Part shown: piece by piece, positions 18,996 through 27,210 of the stretch | Position numbering within the stretch: position 1 is the first letter of the stretch | How the letters are laid out: each line of letters begins with the position of its first letter | Source: an uncultured Bacteroidales bacterium | GTDB taxonomy: Bacteria > Bacteroidota > Bacteroidia > Bacteroidales > Bacteroidaceae | Length of the DNA: 64,000 bases | Assembly (NCBI GenBank): GCA_937898885.1 | Contig: CALDKD010000110.1 | Coordinates: 1-64,000 of the forward strand | Reading direction: 5' to 3' | Program-made: the position numbers and the translations under genes | Notes under the pieces: model-generated | Told to the model about the DNA's origin: nothing | What the model saw: only the letters and a program-made list of their open reading frames with translations | Database searches by the model: none

Positions 18996-19463
18996 ATGAA
19001 GGCTTATCTGCATCAGGTGTGGCTGTTGCTGATGTGTCTTCTCCTGTTTGCCGGCCTGCTGTTACCTATAGGCGAGCTTGCAAACGCGGAGGGCTCTACA
19101 GCCATGCTTACCAATTTTCGCATCAACTTTGTTGAGGGCGACAGCGCAGGCGCGCTCTGGGCCTTGGCTGTCATTCTGATAGCCGCGCTTCTTGTATCGC
19201 TCTTTGAGCTGCTGCTGTCTGGCTACAGGAACTTCACGCTTCAGAAACGTCTGCTTATTTTCGACGCGCTGCTGATAGTAGGGTATTACATTGTATTTAT
19301 TCTCTACGTGATGCTGATGAAGAACGATGCCACGTTCCGTCCGGCTCTGGCTGCCTCGTTCCCGCTGATAGCGTTGATATTGGATGGTATGACCTTCTTT
19401 GCGGTGCAGCGCACAGAGGCTGCGATAATCGCAGGGGCCGGCTCGTTCCGTCTGAGAGACTGA
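18996..19463 (+). CDS. DUF4293 four-span membrane protein
   Basis: 155 residues with four hydrophobic spans, at about 7-27, 50-70, 84-104 and 117-135. Its position directly after the Rpb6/omega-like gene (3-nt gap) and its topology match the Bacteroidetes DUF4293 family. Function unknown. It ends 2 nt before the convergent stop of the outer-membrane barrel gene. Confidence 0.75.
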   Translation: MKAYLHQVWLLLMCLLLFAGLLLPIGELANAEGSTAMLTNFRINFVEGDSAGALWALAVILIAALLVSLFELLLSGYRNFTLQKRLLIFDALLIVGYYIVFILYVMLMKNDATFRPALAASFPLIALILDGMTFFAVQRTEAAIIAGAGSFRLRD

Positions 19464-19465
19464 GG

Positions 19466-20155
19466 CTATTTGATCTCGAACATATATGCTACGCGTGCAT
19501 ATATGGTGGTGTTGGCCGAACGTCCGAAATAATCTTTCTTTGTATTGCCGAAGATGTCTGAGAGGCCAAAGAAGTAGCGTCCTTCCAGAATGAAGTTACC
19601 GGCGGCTGTCTTGAGCTCGACTCCTGCGCCGCCGGTTATTCCGTACTCAAACTTATGGTCAACCGCCTTACCGTACTGATACGTTACGTTGTTGGGGCGT
19701 TTGGAGATGTCCCACGGCTCCTGTCCGCCGTAAGTCTCCCTGCTGCCCAGATTGATGCCTATCTGCGGGCCCAGGTTCAGGAAAAACTGTGCTCCACGTG
19801 CTTCGCGGCCTATTCCAAGATGTGCGAAAAACGGTATCTCCAGATAGGTGAGGCGACGCTCATATTGGTTGCCTGTTCCATCCTCAATCTGCTCTTTCCA
19901 TCCCTTTTCTGTAAGGTTTACCTCAAGCTGGGCGGCGCAAACCAGGAAGAAATACTTCTCGCTGGTGTATCGTGCCATAGCTCCGAGGTTCTTGCCAAGG
20001 TACATCTGCTGTCTGATTTTCGGGGAGAAACTGACATTGCCGGCGGTGGCTCCGGCGCTGGCGCCGAAAGCGAGTGTCTTGCGGGGCATTCCAACCTGCG
20101 CCGATATCTGCAGGGCCGCAAGCAGGGTAAGGATGAATAGCGTGAGGCGTCTCAT
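19466..20155 (-). CDS. Outer-membrane beta-barrel protein (PorT-like family)
   Basis: 229 residues. A signal peptide (MRRLTLFILTLLAALQISA) is followed by alternating strands such as LAFGASAGATAGNVSF, RRLTYLEIPFFAHLG, FFLNLGPQIGINLGS and FEYGITGGAGVELKTA. It ends TTIYARVAYMFEIK. This is the eight-strand barrel pattern of the broad 'PorT/porin family' of Bacteroidetes; equivalence to T9SS PorT is not shown. It lies 6 nt downstream of the LysM/PBP gene in the same operon, so the two may form an envelope pair. Confidence 0.8.
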   Translation of the reverse strand: MRRLTLFILTLLAALQISAQVGMPRKTLAFGASAGATAGNVSFSPKIRQQMYLGKNLGAMARYTSEKYFFLVCAAQLEVNLTEKGWKEQIEDGTGNQYERRLTYLEIPFFAHLGIGREARGAQFFLNLGPQIGINLGSRETYGGQEPWDISKRPNNVTYQYGKAVDHKFEYGITGGAGVELKTAAGNFILEGRYFFGLSDIFGNTKKDYFGRSANTTIYARVAYMFEIK

Positions 20156-20161
20156 TGCTTA

Positions 20162-22018
20162 TCAGTCGAAATCAATCTTCTCAACCTTGTAGTCGTTGGA
20201 GAGGTGCACGAAGAATACTTTGTTGTTGATGAAACCGCCCCAGTTGCTGGCTCTCTGGAACTTGAATCCCATCTGCACCGGCTTGGTGGATATGGCGTTG
20301 ATGTTGCCGGACAGGCCTGTGCCGTAGCGGGCGATACCTTTCAGGAAGTAGAGTGCCATATCGTATCCGTACTCAGCGAAGCAGGGGTAGCTCTGGAGCA
20401 TCTGCCTGCCGTATGCCTGTCTGAAACTGGACGCGAAGTCGGTGGCCTCAGGCAGCTGGTTGTTTGTGTAGAACCAACTGTAGAACCAGGTGTCAATCTC
20501 GTAGAACTCCTCCATGTGGTCTGTTGTGTAGATCTGATACTCGGGATAGCCGAACAGATGTGTCTCTATCTCGGGAGCCTTGGAGCGGGTTACCAGCTGG
20601 AGAACCGGCAGCAGGGTGGGAAGCTCGGCATTTCCGGTTGAGCTCAGGATGAAAATGTTCTGGAAACCGGGCTGAAGCGCCTGACTTATTGAGCTCTGGA
20701 GGTTTCCTCCGCGTGCGTTTATGGTTACGCAAGGATGATTTCCTGCCTGAAGTGTGCTCTTGAGCTGCTCCAGCAGAGGATTCTCGCCGCTTCCTCCGGT
20801 GTTGAGTATTATGAGTCTTGGCTTGCTGAACTGTCTGAGGAAATGATCGCAGACCTCAGACATCAGGTAAGACTGAGGTGTGTTGAGTTGATATACGTAT
20901 GGATTGGTATAGACGGCATCGACGGTTGAGTTGATGGGGAGTACCAGAGGTATCTGATGCTCCTGGGCGAAGGCTGCCGCCTGGCTGATATGCTTCTCGT
21001 ATCTGGGGCCGAAGATGATGTGCATACGCTGAAACTCCGGCTTCCGCAGGATTGAGCTGATGTCGCTTTTCTCTGAGCCGGTGTCATAGACGTGCAGGTT
21101 GATGTTGACTCTGGACTGCTTGAGCTCGTTCAGGGCAAGAAGAACTCCCTGGTAGAACTCCACCATCTTACGTTGTTCCTGAGTCTGAGGCTGGTCAAGG
21201 CAGAAAGGCATCATAAGTGCCGCCTGGATGGTGTCTGGAATGGTCTTGCCTTTTATCAGGTCTGTCTTTGTGGCTGGTGTGAGCTCCTGGCTGGATGCCG
21301 GTAGCCTGGTGCCGGGCTGCAGCTGTACGGACGTTTGCCGCGGCTGTGTGTCTGTCTTGTCCGGCTCGCTGTCTGTCTGCGATGAAGGGTAGGGGATTCT
21401 TACCTGAACTCCCGGCTGCAGCTTGGTGTAGCGGTATTGCGGGTTGGCGGCAAGAAACTCTGCCTGGGAAATGCCGTAGTTCTTGCTGATACGGTATATT
21501 GTCTCCTTCTTGCGTACGGTGTGGATGGCCTGATATTTGTTGGTGTTACCGGTTTGCTCCACTGTGGAGACGGGCTTTGTGCCGGCTTGCTCCGCGCTTG
21601 CGGCGCTCTGCTGCGGCTGTACCTCTTGCTGCGGCTTTGGCGCAGGTATTATGATGGTCTGGCCAGACTTGACGTTGGCCGCATCGAGTCCGGGATTGGC
21701 CTGGCAGATGTCATTGACGGTTATGCTGTTCGCCTTGGACAGGCTATAGAGTGTCTCGCCTGCCTGAACGGTGTGGAACCGGCTGCCGTCGGCCTTCCTT
21801 ACCGGGATGCGAAGCTGCTCTCCGACCTTGATGACTTTGTCGCTTCCGGGGTTGGCGCTGATGATCTCATCCTCCGTTACTCCGTATGTGCGGGCTATTG
21901 AGTAGAGCCCCTGTCCTTTTGTTACTGTATGTGTGATGTACTCAGCCTGGGCCGCCATCTTTGCCGATGGAAGGAGCAGAAGGAGTGCGATAATGGGTAT
22001 TATTCCTTTTTTTAACAT
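20162..22018 (-). CDS. Triple-LysM protein with a type I periplasmic-binding domain
   Basis: 618 residues. After a signal peptide (IIPIIALLLLLPSAKMAAQ) come three LysM domains at about 26-73, 81-127 and 164-211 (HTVTKGQGLYSIARTYGV, HTVQAGETLYSLSKANSI, HTVRKKETIYRISKNYGI). A Gln/Pro/Thr-rich linker leads to a type I periplasmic-binding (LivJ/LpoA-like) domain at about 260-615, for example IIFGPRYEKHISQAAAFAQE and PLVLPINSTVDAVY. It should bind peptidoglycan through LysM, while the binding domain senses a ligand or regulates cell-wall enzymes as LpoA does (inference). No ABC permease is adjacent. It is co-transcribed with the barrel protein. Confidence 0.82.
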   Translation of the reverse strand: MLKKGIIPIIALLLLLPSAKMAAQAEYITHTVTKGQGLYSIARTYGVTEDEIISANPGSDKVIKVGEQLRIPVRKADGSRFHTVQAGETLYSLSKANSITVNDICQANPGLDAANVKSGQTIIIPAPKPQQEVQPQQSAASAEQAGTKPVSTVEQTGNTNKYQAIHTVRKKETIYRISKNYGISQAEFLAANPQYRYTKLQPGVQVRIPYPSSQTDSEPDKTDTQPRQTSVQLQPGTRLPASSQELTPATKTDLIKGKTIPDTIQAALMMPFCLDQPQTQEQRKMVEFYQGVLLALNELKQSRVNINLHVYDTGSEKSDISSILRKPEFQRMHIIFGPRYEKHISQAAAFAQEHQIPLVLPINSTVDAVYTNPYVYQLNTPQSYLMSEVCDHFLRQFSKPRLIILNTGGSGENPLLEQLKSTLQAGNHPCVTINARGGNLQSSISQALQPGFQNIFILSSTGNAELPTLLPVLQLVTRSKAPEIETHLFGYPEYQIYTTDHMEEFYEIDTWFYSWFYTNNQLPEATDFASSFRQAYGRQMLQSYPCFAEYGYDMALYFLKGIARYGTGLSGNINAISTKPVQMGFKFQRASNWGGFINNKVFFVHLSNDYKVEKIDFD

Positions 22019-22064
22019 AATCCTCTCAATAAGCGGGGCTGTTGTCCGTTTTCTTAATATCCCG

Positions 22065-22072
22065 CGAAGTTA
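22065..22072 (-). promoter_or_regulatory. Probable -7 box of the LysM/barrel operon
   Basis: Minus-strand TAACTTCG, one mismatch from TAnnTTTG, 46 nt before the ATG. The same variant occurs at 49091-49098. Confidence 0.5.
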
Positions 22073-22104
22073 GTGTAAAAGTAGGGAAGTACAAAACTGT
22101 TTAT

Positions 22105-22112
22105 TAATTTTG
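22105..22112 (+). promoter_or_regulatory. -7 box of the CHU_C-domain gene
   Basis: TAATTTTG followed by CA, only 7 nt before ATG 22120 and 19 nt before ATG 22132. Confidence 0.65.
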
Positions 22113-22119
22113 CATCCAA

Positions 22120-22902
22120 ATGAGAGTCACAATGAGCACAGCCGGACGTATCCTCACTTTTCTTCTGTATATGACGCTGCCTGTCACGGCTGCCGCGGCA
22201 CCACACTCGCGTGCCTTTCTGGTACTTACCGACAAGACCGGGGCGCAGGATACGCTCTATGTGGGCGAGAGCGGCACTACGGCGTACGAGGCTCCTCTGA
22301 GCGTCTCTTTCAACTCTGGAATGAGCGGAGTGGTGACCGGCACGTCGGTCTATGCCGAGTGGCGCGTGCATCGCTCGTACAAGGAGGATGACTATCAGGT
22401 GGACGAGGATTACCTTACACGTCAGGAGGAGAATGCCTCTTATGTGTTTGAGGATGCCGGCACGTTCACGGTGAGCTTTGCATACTCGTACCGCGAGCCG
22501 GGTGGCGGTGAGATAATTGAGGGCGAGGAACTTGAGAAGATCTCATTCTCCATAGATGTGGCGGACCTGTATGTGCCGAATGCGTTCTCGCCGAACGACG
22601 ACGGCAAGAACGATGTGCTCAAGGTGAGGGTGAAGTCTGTTGTGAGCTTCAAGATGCAGATTTTCAACCGCTGGGGGCAGGTGATGGCCTCGGGCGATGA
22701 GAATACGCTGGAGTATGAGAGCGGGAACGACAACAACGGATATTACATCTGCTGGGACGGCTATCATAACGGCACTGTGGTGCCTGACGGCGTATATTTC
22801 ATTCATATTGAGGCTGATGGCGCAGGAGGCCGTCATTTTACCCGCAAGTCGGACATTAATGTCCTGAAGGGGCTTGGCGTTGATCCGAGTTTGAGTAATT
22901 AG
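22120..22902 (+). CDS. Secreted protein with gliding-motility/T9SS type B C-terminal domain
   Basis: 260 residues with a signal peptide (about residues 1-27). The middle part resembles an Ig/PKD-like module (SYVFEDAGTFTVSFAYSY, residues 106-123). The C-terminal part is the CHU_C/type B sorting domain: VPNAFSPNDDGKNDVLKV, FKMQIFNRWGQVM, and WDGYHNGTVVPDGVYFIHIEA. In T9SS organisms this domain targets proteins for export and surface retention; no T9SS component gene is certain in this window. The start is uncertain: ATG 22120 is almost at the predicted transcription start, so ATG 22132 (MSTAGRIL) may be used. It lies 6 nt before uvrA. Confidence 0.8.
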   Translation: MRVTMSTAGRILTFLLYMTLPVTAAAAPHSRAFLVLTDKTGAQDTLYVGESGTTAYEAPLSVSFNSGMSGVVTGTSVYAEWRVHRSYKEDDYQVDEDYLTRQEENASYVFEDAGTFTVSFAYSYREPGGGEIIEGEELEKISFSIDVADLYVPNAFSPNDDGKNDVLKVRVKSVVSFKMQIFNRWGQVMASGDENTLEYESGNDNNGYYICWDGYHNGTVVPDGVYFIHIEADGAGGRHFTRKSDINVLKGLGVDPSLSN

Positions 22903-22908
22903 TGCGGA

Positions 22909-25776
22909 ATGGATAAGGAGTCGCAGAAGATAAGTGTTGTAGGGGCCAGGGCCAATAATCTGAAGAATATCAATGTGGATATTCCTCACAAGTCTCTTAC
23001 CGTTGTCACCGGTCTGAGCGGAAGCGGCAAGTCATCGCTTGCGTTCAATACCATTTACGCCGAGGGACAGCGTAGGTACATAGAGACGTTCTCGGCCTAT
23101 GCCCGCAATTTCCTGGGGAATCTGGAGCGTCCGGATGTGGATATGATAACCGGACTCAGTCCTGTGATCTCCATTGAGCAGAAGACCACCAACCGCAATC
23201 CGCGCTCAACCGTAGGGACAACGACAGAGGTTTATGACTATCTGCGTCTGCTGTTCGCCAGGGCGGGTGAGGCCTATTCTTACCTTTCTGGCAAGAAGAT
23301 GGTGAAATATACTGAGGAACAGATTCTTAACCTGATTTTCTCTGATTATGACGGACAGCGCATATATGTGCTGGCTCCGCTGGTGAGGAACCGCAAGGGC
23401 CACTACAAGGAGCTGCTGGAGAGCGTTCGCCGCAAAGGGTATCTTAATGTGCGCATAGATGGCGAGATGCGCGAGGTGCGTCCGGGAATGAAACTGGACC
23501 GCTACAAGAATCACGATATTGAGGTTGTGGTGGAGAAACTCGTGGTGAATGAGAAATACCGCCATCGTCTGCAGGATGCCGTGGAGCTGGCAATGAGACA
23601 GGGTGACGGACTGATGATGATACTCTCTGTTCCTGATGATGTGCTGCCAGGTGTGGCTGCCCAGGGTACGCTTCGCCATTACAGCAGGAAGCTGATGTGT
23701 CCGGATACGGGCCTGTCGTATGGTGATCCGGCACCGCACAACTTCTCGTTCAACTCTCCGCAGGGCTATTGCCCCAAGTGCAAGGGCCTGGGCGTGGTAT
23801 CGCAGGTTGATGTGGACAAGGTGATTCCGGACCGCAGCCTGTCCGTGCGAAAGGGTGCGCTGGCTCCGCTGGGACCGTTCAAGAATACGCTTATCTTCAG
23901 GCAGATAACATCTTTGCTGCAAAAATATGACTATACGCTGGATACTCCGGTGTCGGAGATAACGGAGGATGTCATTGACGAGATTCTGAACGGCAGCTCC
24001 GAGCGCATAAAGGTGCAGATTACCGGCATCAACAGCGAGGCTGATGCCGTGTTTATGGAATATGACGGCATTGTGAAGTACATACGCGCCCTGCAGCAGC
24101 AGACAGACCTGACTGCTGCCGAGCAGCGCTGGGCTGACCAGTTCGCTGTGACCACGGAGTGCCCGGAGTGTCACGGCTCCCGCCTGAAGAAGGAGTCGCT
24201 GCATTTCCTGATTGACGGCAAGAATATTTTCGAGCTGTCATCGATGGATATAGCGGATCTGCTTGAGTGGGCGGAGCACGTGGAGGAGCGGATGTCGGAG
24301 CGGCAGCGCGCCATTGCATCGGAGATTCTCAAGGAGATTCGCATCCGCCTGAAGTTTATGTTGGATGTGGGTCTTGACTATCTGTCGCTGAACCGTCCGG
24401 CGGAGTCTTTGTCAGGAGGCGAGGAGCAGCGCATACGTCTGGCTACCCAGATTGGCTCCAAGCTGGTGAATGTGCTGTATATTCTTGATGAGCCGAGCAT
24501 AGGACTGCATCAGCGCGACAATATGCGCCTGATAAACTCGCTGAAGTCGCTGCGCGATGTGGGCAATACCATTCTTGTGGTGGAGCACGACCGCGATATG
24601 ATGCTGGCGGCGGACAGGGTGATTGATCTTGGCCCGAAGGCCGGACGTCACGGCGGCGAGGTTGTGTTTGCCGGTACTCCGGAGGAGATGATGGCCGCCG
24701 GCACGCTTACGGCTCAGTATCTGAAAGGGAAGCTGGATACACGCGATGCCGGACGTGAGAGGCGCTCAGGCAACGGCAAGAGCATAGTGCTGCGCGGCTG
24801 TCGTGGCAACAATCTGAAGAATATCGATGTGGAGTTCCCGCTGGGCAAGCTGATATGCGTGACGGGTGTGTCGGGCAGCGGTAAATCGACTCTGGTCAAT
24901 GAGACACTGCAGCCTTTGCTGTCGCAGCGTCTGTATCGCTCCCTGAAGGCTCCTCTGGAGTATGACAGCGTGGAGGGAATAGAGTTCATAGATAAGGTGG
25001 TTGATGTTGACCAGTCGCCTCTGGGGCGTACACCAAGGTCGAATCCCGCCACCTATACCGGCGTGTTCAGCGATATCCGCTCGCTTTTTGTAGAGTTGCC
25101 GGAGTCGAAGATACGCGCATACAAGGCAGGTCGTTTCTCGTTCAATGTGTCGGGAGGCCGTTGTGAGGCTTGCGGTGGCAATGGCTACAAGACTATTGAG
25201 ATGAATTTCCTGCCCGATGTGATGATTCCTTGCGAGGTTTGTCACGGTAAGCGCTATAACCGCGAGACTCTGGAGGTGCGGTTCAAGGGCAAGTCTATTG
25301 CCGATGTGTTGGATATGACCATCAATATGGCGGTTGAGTTCTTTGAGAATGTGCCGGTGATATTGAACAAGATAAAGGTGCTGCAGGATGTGGGACTGGG
25401 CTATCTGAAACTGGGACAGCCATCAACGACGATATCGGGAGGCGAGAGCCAGCGCGTGAAACTGGCTACCGAGCTTTCCAAGCGCGATACAGGCAAGACT
25501 CTGTATATTCTGGACGAGCCTACCACAGGACTTCACTTTGAGGATATCCGTGTGCTGATGAATGTGCTTAACCGCTTGGTTGACAAGGGCAATACCGTGA
25601 TTGTGATAGAGCACAACATGGATGTTATCAAGCAGGCTGACTGGATTATCGATATGGGTCCTGAAGGCGGTCGCGGCGGTGGCGAGCTGGTTGTGCAGGG
25701 TACGCCGGAGCAGGTAGCCGCATCGGACAAAGGCTATACCGCCGCATTCCTTAATGAGGAGCTGAGGCGCAATTAA
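22909..25776 (+). CDS. uvrA: Excinuclease ABC subunit A
   Basis: 955 residues, full length. It is the damage-recognising ATPase of UvrABC. Two ABC cassettes are complete: Walker A GLSGSGKSSLAF (about residue 34) and GVSGSGKSTLVN (about 646), signatures LSGGEEQRIRLA and ISGGESQRVKLA, and Walker B segments NVLYILDEPSIGLH and LYILDEPTTGLH. The C-terminal zinc finger (CEACGGNGYKTIEMNF then CEVCHGKRYN) is intact. The first zinc module reads CPDTGLSY...CPKC, with one ligand Cys replaced by Thr. It follows the CHU_C-domain gene by 6 nt and probably shares its transcript. Confidence 0.95.
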   Translation: MDKESQKISVVGARANNLKNINVDIPHKSLTVVTGLSGSGKSSLAFNTIYAEGQRRYIETFSAYARNFLGNLERPDVDMITGLSPVISIEQKTTNRNPRSTVGTTTEVYDYLRLLFARAGEAYSYLSGKKMVKYTEEQILNLIFSDYDGQRIYVLAPLVRNRKGHYKELLESVRRKGYLNVRIDGEMREVRPGMKLDRYKNHDIEVVVEKLVVNEKYRHRLQDAVELAMRQGDGLMMILSVPDDVLPGVAAQGTLRHYSRKLMCPDTGLSYGDPAPHNFSFNSPQGYCPKCKGLGVVSQVDVDKVIPDRSLSVRKGALAPLGPFKNTLIFRQITSLLQKYDYTLDTPVSEITEDVIDEILNGSSERIKVQITGINSEADAVFMEYDGIVKYIRALQQQTDLTAAEQRWADQFAVTTECPECHGSRLKKESLHFLIDGKNIFELSSMDIADLLEWAEHVEERMSERQRAIASEILKEIRIRLKFMLDVGLDYLSLNRPAESLSGGEEQRIRLATQIGSKLVNVLYILDEPSIGLHQRDNMRLINSLKSLRDVGNTILVVEHDRDMMLAADRVIDLGPKAGRHGGEVVFAGTPEEMMAAGTLTAQYLKGKLDTRDAGRERRSGNGKSIVLRGCRGNNLKNIDVEFPLGKLICVTGVSGSGKSTLVNETLQPLLSQRLYRSLKAPLEYDSVEGIEFIDKVVDVDQSPLGRTPRSNPATYTGVFSDIRSLFVELPESKIRAYKAGRFSFNVSGGRCEACGGNGYKTIEMNFLPDVMIPCEVCHGKRYNRETLEVRFKGKSIADVLDMTINMAVEFFENVPVILNKIKVLQDVGLGYLKLGQPSTTISGGESQRVKLATELSKRDTGKTLYILDEPTTGLHFEDIRVLMNVLNRLVDKGNTVIVIEHNMDVIKQADWIIDMGPEGGRGGGELVVQGTPEQVAASDKGYTAAFLNEELRRN

Positions 25777-25800
25777 TCCGTTGATTCCGTTTTTAAGATT

Positions 25801-27015
25801 ATGGATTTCTCCGTTGAGACCAGAGATTTCATTCGTACGCATCTGGCTGATGACGTGCGGAGCCTGGCGCTGGGCAGACATCCCGAGGGGGTGGATATGC
25901 GCGCGGCTCTGGTGCAGATAGCCGGGCATCAGGCGGCATTGCAGAAACTGCCTGAGTGGGCTGCGGCGGACGGTGTCCTGTGGCCGGAGCACATATCTAT
26001 GGAGCAGTGTACCAGTCAGCAACTTGCCGCGTTCAAGGCCGGTATTGTTGACAGGGTGTTGCCTGTGGGCTTCAGTATGGCGGATATTACCGGTGGAATG
26101 GGGGTGGACTGCCTTTATCTGTCGGGGAATGCGGGGAAGGTGTGCTACAACGATATGAATGCCGCGCTCTGTGAGCTGGCTGCGCATAACCTGCCGCTGC
26201 TGGGACGTGACAACGTGGCCGTAAGCAATCTGCGGGCGGAGGATTTCCTGGATTCGCGTTCCGGAGAGCATTTCGGACTGCTGTATATTGATCCTGCAAG
26301 GCGTTCGGCCACGGGAGGTAAGCTTGTGTCGCTCAAGGATTGTCAGCCGGACATCACCGTGCTGCAGCACAGGATGCTTGATATGGCGGATGTGGTTATG
26401 GTGAAGATGTCGCCGATGCTGGATATCAGTGTGGCGTTGTCTGAGCTCTCTTGCGTGACGGAGCTTTGGGTGCTGTCGCTGGCTGGCGAGTGTAAGGAGC
26501 TGCTGGCTGTGCTGCGGCCAGGATTCAACGGTGACGCTGAGATTATTGCGGTGAATATTGCGGCTGACGGCAAGGCGGGTCCTGAGCTGCGCTCTACAAG
26601 GACGGCCGACGTTGAACGGTCTTTGCCATTGGTACAGGCCGGTGATGTGTGTGCCGGCGGATATTTGTATGAGCCGTTTGCGGCGCAGATGAAGAGTGGC
26701 CTGTTCAGGACGTTGTGCGGCACGTACGGAGTGCGTCAGCTGCACGCTGACTCGCATCTGTTTTTATCGGAGTCTCTGATTGAGGGGTTTCCGGGCCGTG
26801 TCTTTGAGATTGAGTCGGTATGTCAGTTTGACAAGCGTTCTGCCAGGACTCTTTTCTCGCAGTATCCGCAGGCTAACATTGCCGTGCGGAATTTTCCCCT
26901 GTCGGCCGATGAGCTCCGGTCTCGTTTCCGTGTGCGCGATGGTGGCGCGCATTATATTTTCGGTACAACAGTTTGTCCGCAGCAGAAGGTATTGATTAAG
27001 GCTTCCAGAATTTGA
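25801..27015 (+). CDS. THUMP-like class I SAM-dependent methyltransferase
   Basis: 404 residues. A helical N-terminal part (1-90) is followed by a Rossmann methyltransferase core: MADITGGMGVDCLYLS (motif I, about residue 97) and an acidic motif II-like stretch CYNDMN. The catalytic-site motif LYIDPARRSATG (about 160) follows, with a DPARR signature seen in this family. The C-terminal part (about 330-404) fits the THUMP-like domain, ending HYIFGTTVCPQQKVLIKASRI. It probably methylates RNA; the target is unknown. It follows uvrA by 24 nt and ends just before the 177-bp inverted-repeat element. Confidence 0.82.
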   Translation: MDFSVETRDFIRTHLADDVRSLALGRHPEGVDMRAALVQIAGHQAALQKLPEWAAADGVLWPEHISMEQCTSQQLAAFKAGIVDRVLPVGFSMADITGGMGVDCLYLSGNAGKVCYNDMNAALCELAAHNLPLLGRDNVAVSNLRAEDFLDSRSGEHFGLLYIDPARRSATGGKLVSLKDCQPDITVLQHRMLDMADVVMVKMSPMLDISVALSELSCVTELWVLSLAGECKELLAVLRPGFNGDAEIIAVNIAADGKAGPELRSTRTADVERSLPLVQAGDVCAGGYLYEPFAAQMKSGLFRTLCGTYGVRQLHADSHLFLSESLIEGFPGRVFEIESVCQFDKRSARTLFSQYPQANIAVRNFPLSADELRSRFRVRDGGAHYIFGTTVCPQQKVLIKASRI

Positions 27016-27018
27016 ACG

Positions 27019-27195
27019 GTCCCGTCAGGGTGAGCCCGGTTGGGACTTGGCGCCTCACAGCCGGCTCGTGCGTCATTCCAGCCTAAGCCGCGGAATTCGC
27101 TTCGCTCAGACATCCGCGTCTCTTGACGGCTTCCATTCCTTCTTGCTTTTCCGGCTTCTATGCGATAGTCCCAACCGGCCTCACCCTGACGGGAC
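27019..27195. repeat. 177-bp element with 29-bp terminal inverted repeats
   Basis: The left arm 27019-27047 (GTCCCGTCAGGGTGAG, C, CCGGTTGGGACT) and the right arm 27167-27195 match as reverse complements at 28 of 29 positions. The 119-bp interior is coding-free and holds smaller pairings around CCGCGG...TCCGCG and the near-repeat CATTCCAGCC/GGCTTCCATTCC. It fills almost the whole gap between two convergent gene ends (27015 and 27211). It could be a MITE-like element, a REP/BIME cluster or an unusual bidirectional terminator. I see no obvious target duplication. Confidence 0.85.
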
Positions 27196-27210
27196 TTGCC
27201 GGGATAGAGG

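Noticed and set aside
19466..20155. T9SS protein PorT
   Set aside because: The barrel pattern is shared by a very broad Bacteroidetes family and no other T9SS core gene is adjacent.
25423..26757. 444-residue minus-strand frame antisense to uvrA and the methyltransferase gene
   Set aside because: It spans two well-supported genes on the other strand and shows no family features.
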